Assembly: GCF_004295645.1 (NCBI RefSeq)
Contig: NZ_CP034752.1
Coordinates: 3,596,001 to 3,660,000, forward strand
Direction: 5' to 3'
DNA from: Limnobaculum zhutongyuii
Lineage (GTDB): Bacteria > Pseudomonadota > Gammaproteobacteria > Enterobacterales > Enterobacteriaceae
DNA length: 64,000 nt
This document shows, piece after piece, positions 61,539 to 64,000 of this stretch. A model generated the notes under the pieces. It did no database searches. It was not told the origin of the DNA and saw only the letters and a program-made list of their open reading frames with translations. Positions within the stretch are counted from its first letter, which is position 1. Every line of letters starts with the position of its first letter. Made by a program: the position numbers and the translations under genes.

Positions 61539-63017
61539 ATGCATGAAGCCCTGTGCAGTACTCTTCAACTCGAGAAAGCGATCTCCGCCTGTATTCAGGC
61601 TGCGCCGGAGACGTTTCCTATTGATGGCATTTTTCTTAACTATTACCGTGATGATATCCAAAGCATTCAGTTTTTAGCCCTTGCTACCCGCAACCGCAGT
61701 CGAATAAAGCTGAATGTGTTATCCATCCCGATTCATGTTCTGTCGCGATTTATTGTGAGCGATAACTTCACCACCACGATTCTTAACCGACTGGCTGACG
61801 ATCCGCTGACTGACTACGTGATTAAGCATCATTTTCGTAAAGTGAAGTCAGCCATTGTAATGCGTCTGAAGGTGGATGACATTCGATTGGGTGCCGTGGT
61901 CTTTTTTAGTTATAAGAGCAATGCGTTTCAGCCAGAACACGCTGAACTGGTGGAATCACTGCGCGGATCGTTTTCTCTGTTAGCATCACGTGCACTGTCG
62001 CAACTTAAGTTGATTAGTGAGCAAAAAACTCACACCCAGTATTCTCACCTGCCCTCATCGGACAATCGGGGAAAACTGCCGGAAGGATTTATCTCTGCCC
62101 AAAACAGCCCGATGGCGGCACTGTTTAGCCGGCTTCCGTCTATCGCGAAAAGCCAACAGGCCGTTATGATCTATGGTGAAAAAGGCAGTGGTAAATCGAT
62201 GCTGGCGCACCATTTGTATCAACAGTCAGCCGGTCCACAGTCACAGCTAGCGGCGCTGTATGCAGAAACCCTGACGCTATTTATTACCTCGCCAGATCAA
62301 AGCACTAGGGTAATAACGTTAACCGAAGCCATGCTGACAGATAACACCCTGTTTGAATATGCTAATGGAGGAACGTTACTGATAGAAAATATTGAATGTC
62401 TGCCAGAGGCAATATGCTGTCAGTTAATTAGAAATATTCAGATTTATAAAGAGAAAGGTAATAGCACGAGAATTTTGATTACTCAAACCCAACTGAAACC
62501 GGCACATACCGACCCTGCTAATTTATTAAGGTGTATTCGCTATTATAATTTATTCTGCCTTAGCGTGACTCTGCTTCCTTTAAGGCAACGCCGTGAAGAT
62601 ATTCCGGAATTAGTGACCCACTACTTATTAAAGCTGGGAAAAACTCGCCAACACAAGTTACCGCTGCTCTCTACCCGCTTTCAACAATCACTATTAAACT
62701 ATGACTGGCCGGGAAATATTTCAGAGTTAATTGCCCGCCTGGAAAAAGCAATTATCTCTTCCGGGGCCAATATTTTAGATATTAAACCCGGAGAATATGA
62801 CAGAAATTATCCGGATATCAGGCAGCCTATTCTCCCTCTTAACGAAATCGTCAAAAGGCATATTATTGAAACGCTGAAACAAACCAACGGAAAAATATCC
62901 GGTGAAGGTGGTGCAGCAGAAATACTTAAAATTAACAGTAATACGTTGTATAGCAAAATGAAAAAGCTGGGTATTACTAAGGATATATTTAGTCAGGAAG
63001 CCCAAAACAGAAACTGA
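61539..63017 (+). CDS. GAF-AAA-Fis type regulator with a degenerate sigma-54 domain
   Basis: The 492-residue protein has an N-terminal GAF-like sensor region (residues ~15-165). A central AAA domain of the NtrC type follows (Walker A YGEKGSGKS near residue 212; LLPLRQRREDIPELV; NYDWPGNISELIARLEKAI), then a Fis-type HTH (GGAAEILKINSNTLYSKMKKLGI). The GAFTGA loop that contacts sigma-54 is missing and Walker B has become LLIENIE instead of LFLDEI. It therefore may not activate sigma-54 promoters and may work like TyrR at sigma-70 promoters. The 260-base upstream region is AT-rich without a clear motif. It probably controls the neighbouring respiratory operon. Confidence 0.78.
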   Translation: MHEALCSTLQLEKAISACIQAAPETFPIDGIFLNYYRDDIQSIQFLALATRNRSRIKLNVLSIPIHVLSRFIVSDNFTTTILNRLADDPLTDYVIKHHFRKVKSAIVMRLKVDDIRLGAVVFFSYKSNAFQPEHAELVESLRGSFSLLASRALSQLKLISEQKTHTQYSHLPSSDNRGKLPEGFISAQNSPMAALFSRLPSIAKSQQAVMIYGEKGSGKSMLAHHLYQQSAGPQSQLAALYAETLTLFITSPDQSTRVITLTEAMLTDNTLFEYANGGTLLIENIECLPEAICCQLIRNIQIYKEKGNSTRILITQTQLKPAHTDPANLLRCIRYYNLFCLSVTLLPLRQRREDIPELVTHYLLKLGKTRQHKLPLLSTRFQQSLLNYDWPGNISELIARLEKAIISSGANILDIKPGEYDRNYPDIRQPILPLNEIVKRHIIETLKQTNGKISGEGGAAEILKINSNTLYSKMKKLGITKDIFSQEAQNRN

Positions 63018-63018
63018 A

Positions 63019-63294
63019 TCAGGCTTTATCTTCCAGACTATTAAAGCTTAATAAACCATCAAGCTCTTGTTCCGCTTCTTCAAACAGATTATACAACGAA
63101 ACAAAATCCATCGACTGACGGTCAAAATGGGTAAACACAATTTGAACCGGCAAGCGGATACCTGCGGTTAATGCATCCCATAATGCATCTAAATTATTAC
63201 CAAACCAGTCTGGTAACAGGAATATATCTGCGAACTGTAAATAAAAGTCCGGCATTGAACGAATATCAGCAAAATCGAAAACGACGCTTCTCAT
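63019..63294 (-). CDS. Barstar-family ribonuclease inhibitor
   Basis: This 91-residue protein is a barstar homologue that would block the neighbouring barnase-like ribonuclease by covering its active site. Family marks are FDFADIRSMPDFYLQFAD, the core LLPDWFGNNLDALWDALTAG (barstar has LPEYYGENLDALWD) and the acidic helix. E. coli carries a relative, YhcO. Its start shares one base with the ribonuclease stop (TAATG), so the two are translationally coupled. Confidence 0.9.
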   Translation of the reverse strand: MRSVVFDFADIRSMPDFYLQFADIFLLPDWFGNNLDALWDALTAGIRLPVQIVFTHFDRQSMDFVSLYNLFEEAEQELDGLLSFNSLEDKA

Positions 63295-63812
63295 TAGCTT
63301 TTTACCTCCATGAATCGTTTATAATGGTCGCGTGAAACATATATCAGACCATCATTTGAATACAGTAATCTGTCTGCTCCCCGATGTCCGCAGCGGTAAT
63401 TAAGATCCGCCTCATACCAGACTCGTCCGGATGCTTCTGGCAGCCCGCCTTCCCGATTAGAGAAGCGGTCACCACCGATAGCCTTACCCGGTAAAACAGA
63501 ACAAAGATTACCATCGCGAGCATCCCAGCCTTGCGAACGGGCCTTACTCTTAGTGATGTAATAATCCGGCAAACGCTTATTCTGGCGTACATATGACGCA
63601 ACAACGTCTTGCCGGGTAAGCTTATCGATTTCCTGAGTCGATATATCCGCAGGGGATGGCTTACCTTTATTACGATCAACCGGTTGTGATGAGTTCTCCG
63701 CTGAGCGAGGCTCGATTGAAGAGTGCTTTGTACTATTTAATTTATTGAAAGCAACGCCAACAATAATCAGTAATGCACAAAATATCAGTATCCCTATGGT
63801 ATTTCTCTTCAT
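63294..63812 (-). CDS. Barnase-type exported ribonuclease
   Basis: The 172-residue protein has an N-terminal hydrophobic signal or anchor (IGILIFCALLIIVGVAF), a low-complexity linker of about 45 residues, and a guanyl-specific microbial ribonuclease domain. Barnase landmarks are all present: LPDYYITKSKARSQGW, PGKAIGGDRFSNREG and the catalytic Glu in WYEADLNY. The Arg in GHRGADR and the His in VSRDHYKRF are also conserved. Two extra cysteines (NLCSV and YRCGH) could form a disulfide, in keeping with export. The inhibitor gene follows with a one-base overlap. The last 190 bases of the window upstream are AT-rich and probably hold its promoter. Confidence 0.92.
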   Translation of the reverse strand: MKRNTIGILIFCALLIIVGVAFNKLNSTKHSSIEPRSAENSSQPVDRNKGKPSPADISTQEIDKLTRQDVVASYVRQNKRLPDYYITKSKARSQGWDARDGNLCSVLPGKAIGGDRFSNREGGLPEASGRVWYEADLNYRCGHRGADRLLYSNDGLIYVSRDHYKRFMEVKS

Positions 63813-64000
63813 GCTCTCTCAGTTACGAATTACGATAACTCACCCTATATTAATATTTAGCTTATATCAGCCTTTTTACCAATATGTATTATTTCACACT
63901 CTCACCGAATAAGATGTCACAGTGTGTATCCAAAGAATACATTGAATAAAAATATTCGATCGCGATTAATTAGTCAGCTTATTTTCGCTTTCTTTACATT

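Overview
The window is chromosomal DNA of a gamma-proteobacterium of the order Enterobacterales. The support is the E. coli-like gene content and order of gltBD, sspAB, rplM-rpsI, zapG-degQ-degS, the mlaFEDCB-ibaG-murA operon, yrbG-kdsD-kdsC-lptCAB-rpoN-ptsN-rapZ, and pmbA/darP. Protein sequences are close to E. coli but clearly diverged, and hpf, npr and zapE are missing from their usual places. A member of Budviciaceae (Pragia, Budvicia or Limnobaculum) is a guess, not a demonstrated assignment.

Layout. 1-3535: end of gltB and gltD. 3766-8441: a LysR regulator divergent from an arylsulfate sulfotransferase locus (assT, frameshifted; dsbL; dsbI). 8510-10811: sspB, sspA, rpsI, rplM. 11133-22185: a citrate fermentation locus with a DASS-type transporter, a prpF-like isomerase, citG-X-F-E-D-C, and the divergent two-component system citAB. 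22457-25655: zapG, degQ, degS. 26090-31029: murA, ibaG and the Mla phospholipid transport operon. 31329-38830: yrbG, Kdo synthesis, Lpt export, rpoN, ptsN, rapZ. 39157: rnk. 39618-52651: a ten-gene minus-strand cluster that I do not recognise as a characterised system. 53499-55614: pmbA and darP. 55860-63017: an exported ammonia-lyase-like protein, a Tat-exported fumarate/urocanate-reductase-like flavoprotein, two multiheme cytochromes and a regulator. 63019-63812: a barnase/barstar pair.

Two regions look like undescribed biology. (1) The 39.6-52.7 kb operon encodes a lipoprotein membrane-fusion protein, ABC ATPase, ABC-2 permease, UbiA-type prenyltransferase, class I HMG-CoA reductase fused to an APH-type kinase, rifampicin-phosphotransferase-like dikinase, GNAT-like protein, OleC-like acyl-AMP ligase, CDP-alcohol phosphatidyltransferase and CDP-archaeol-synthase-like protein. 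Together these suggest synthesis and export of an unusual lipid: acyl activation, reduction to an alcohol, phosphorylation, CDP activation, headgroup transfer, prenylation, export. (2) The 55.9-61.3 kb operon looks like a periplasmic amino-acid-to-enoate respiratory chain, but its lyase-like protein has Glu-Ala-Asp where the Ala-Ser-Gly of the MIO cofactor should be.

Four accessory genes (assT, the ubiA-like, HMG-CoA reductase and GNAT genes) are each broken by one base in a run of five or six G/C, while all housekeeping genes are open. This could be assembly error, genuine decay or slippage switching. A pair of structured intergenic repeats, after gltD and after degS, share a stem with compensatory base changes; the second copy carries an extra array of five small hairpins.
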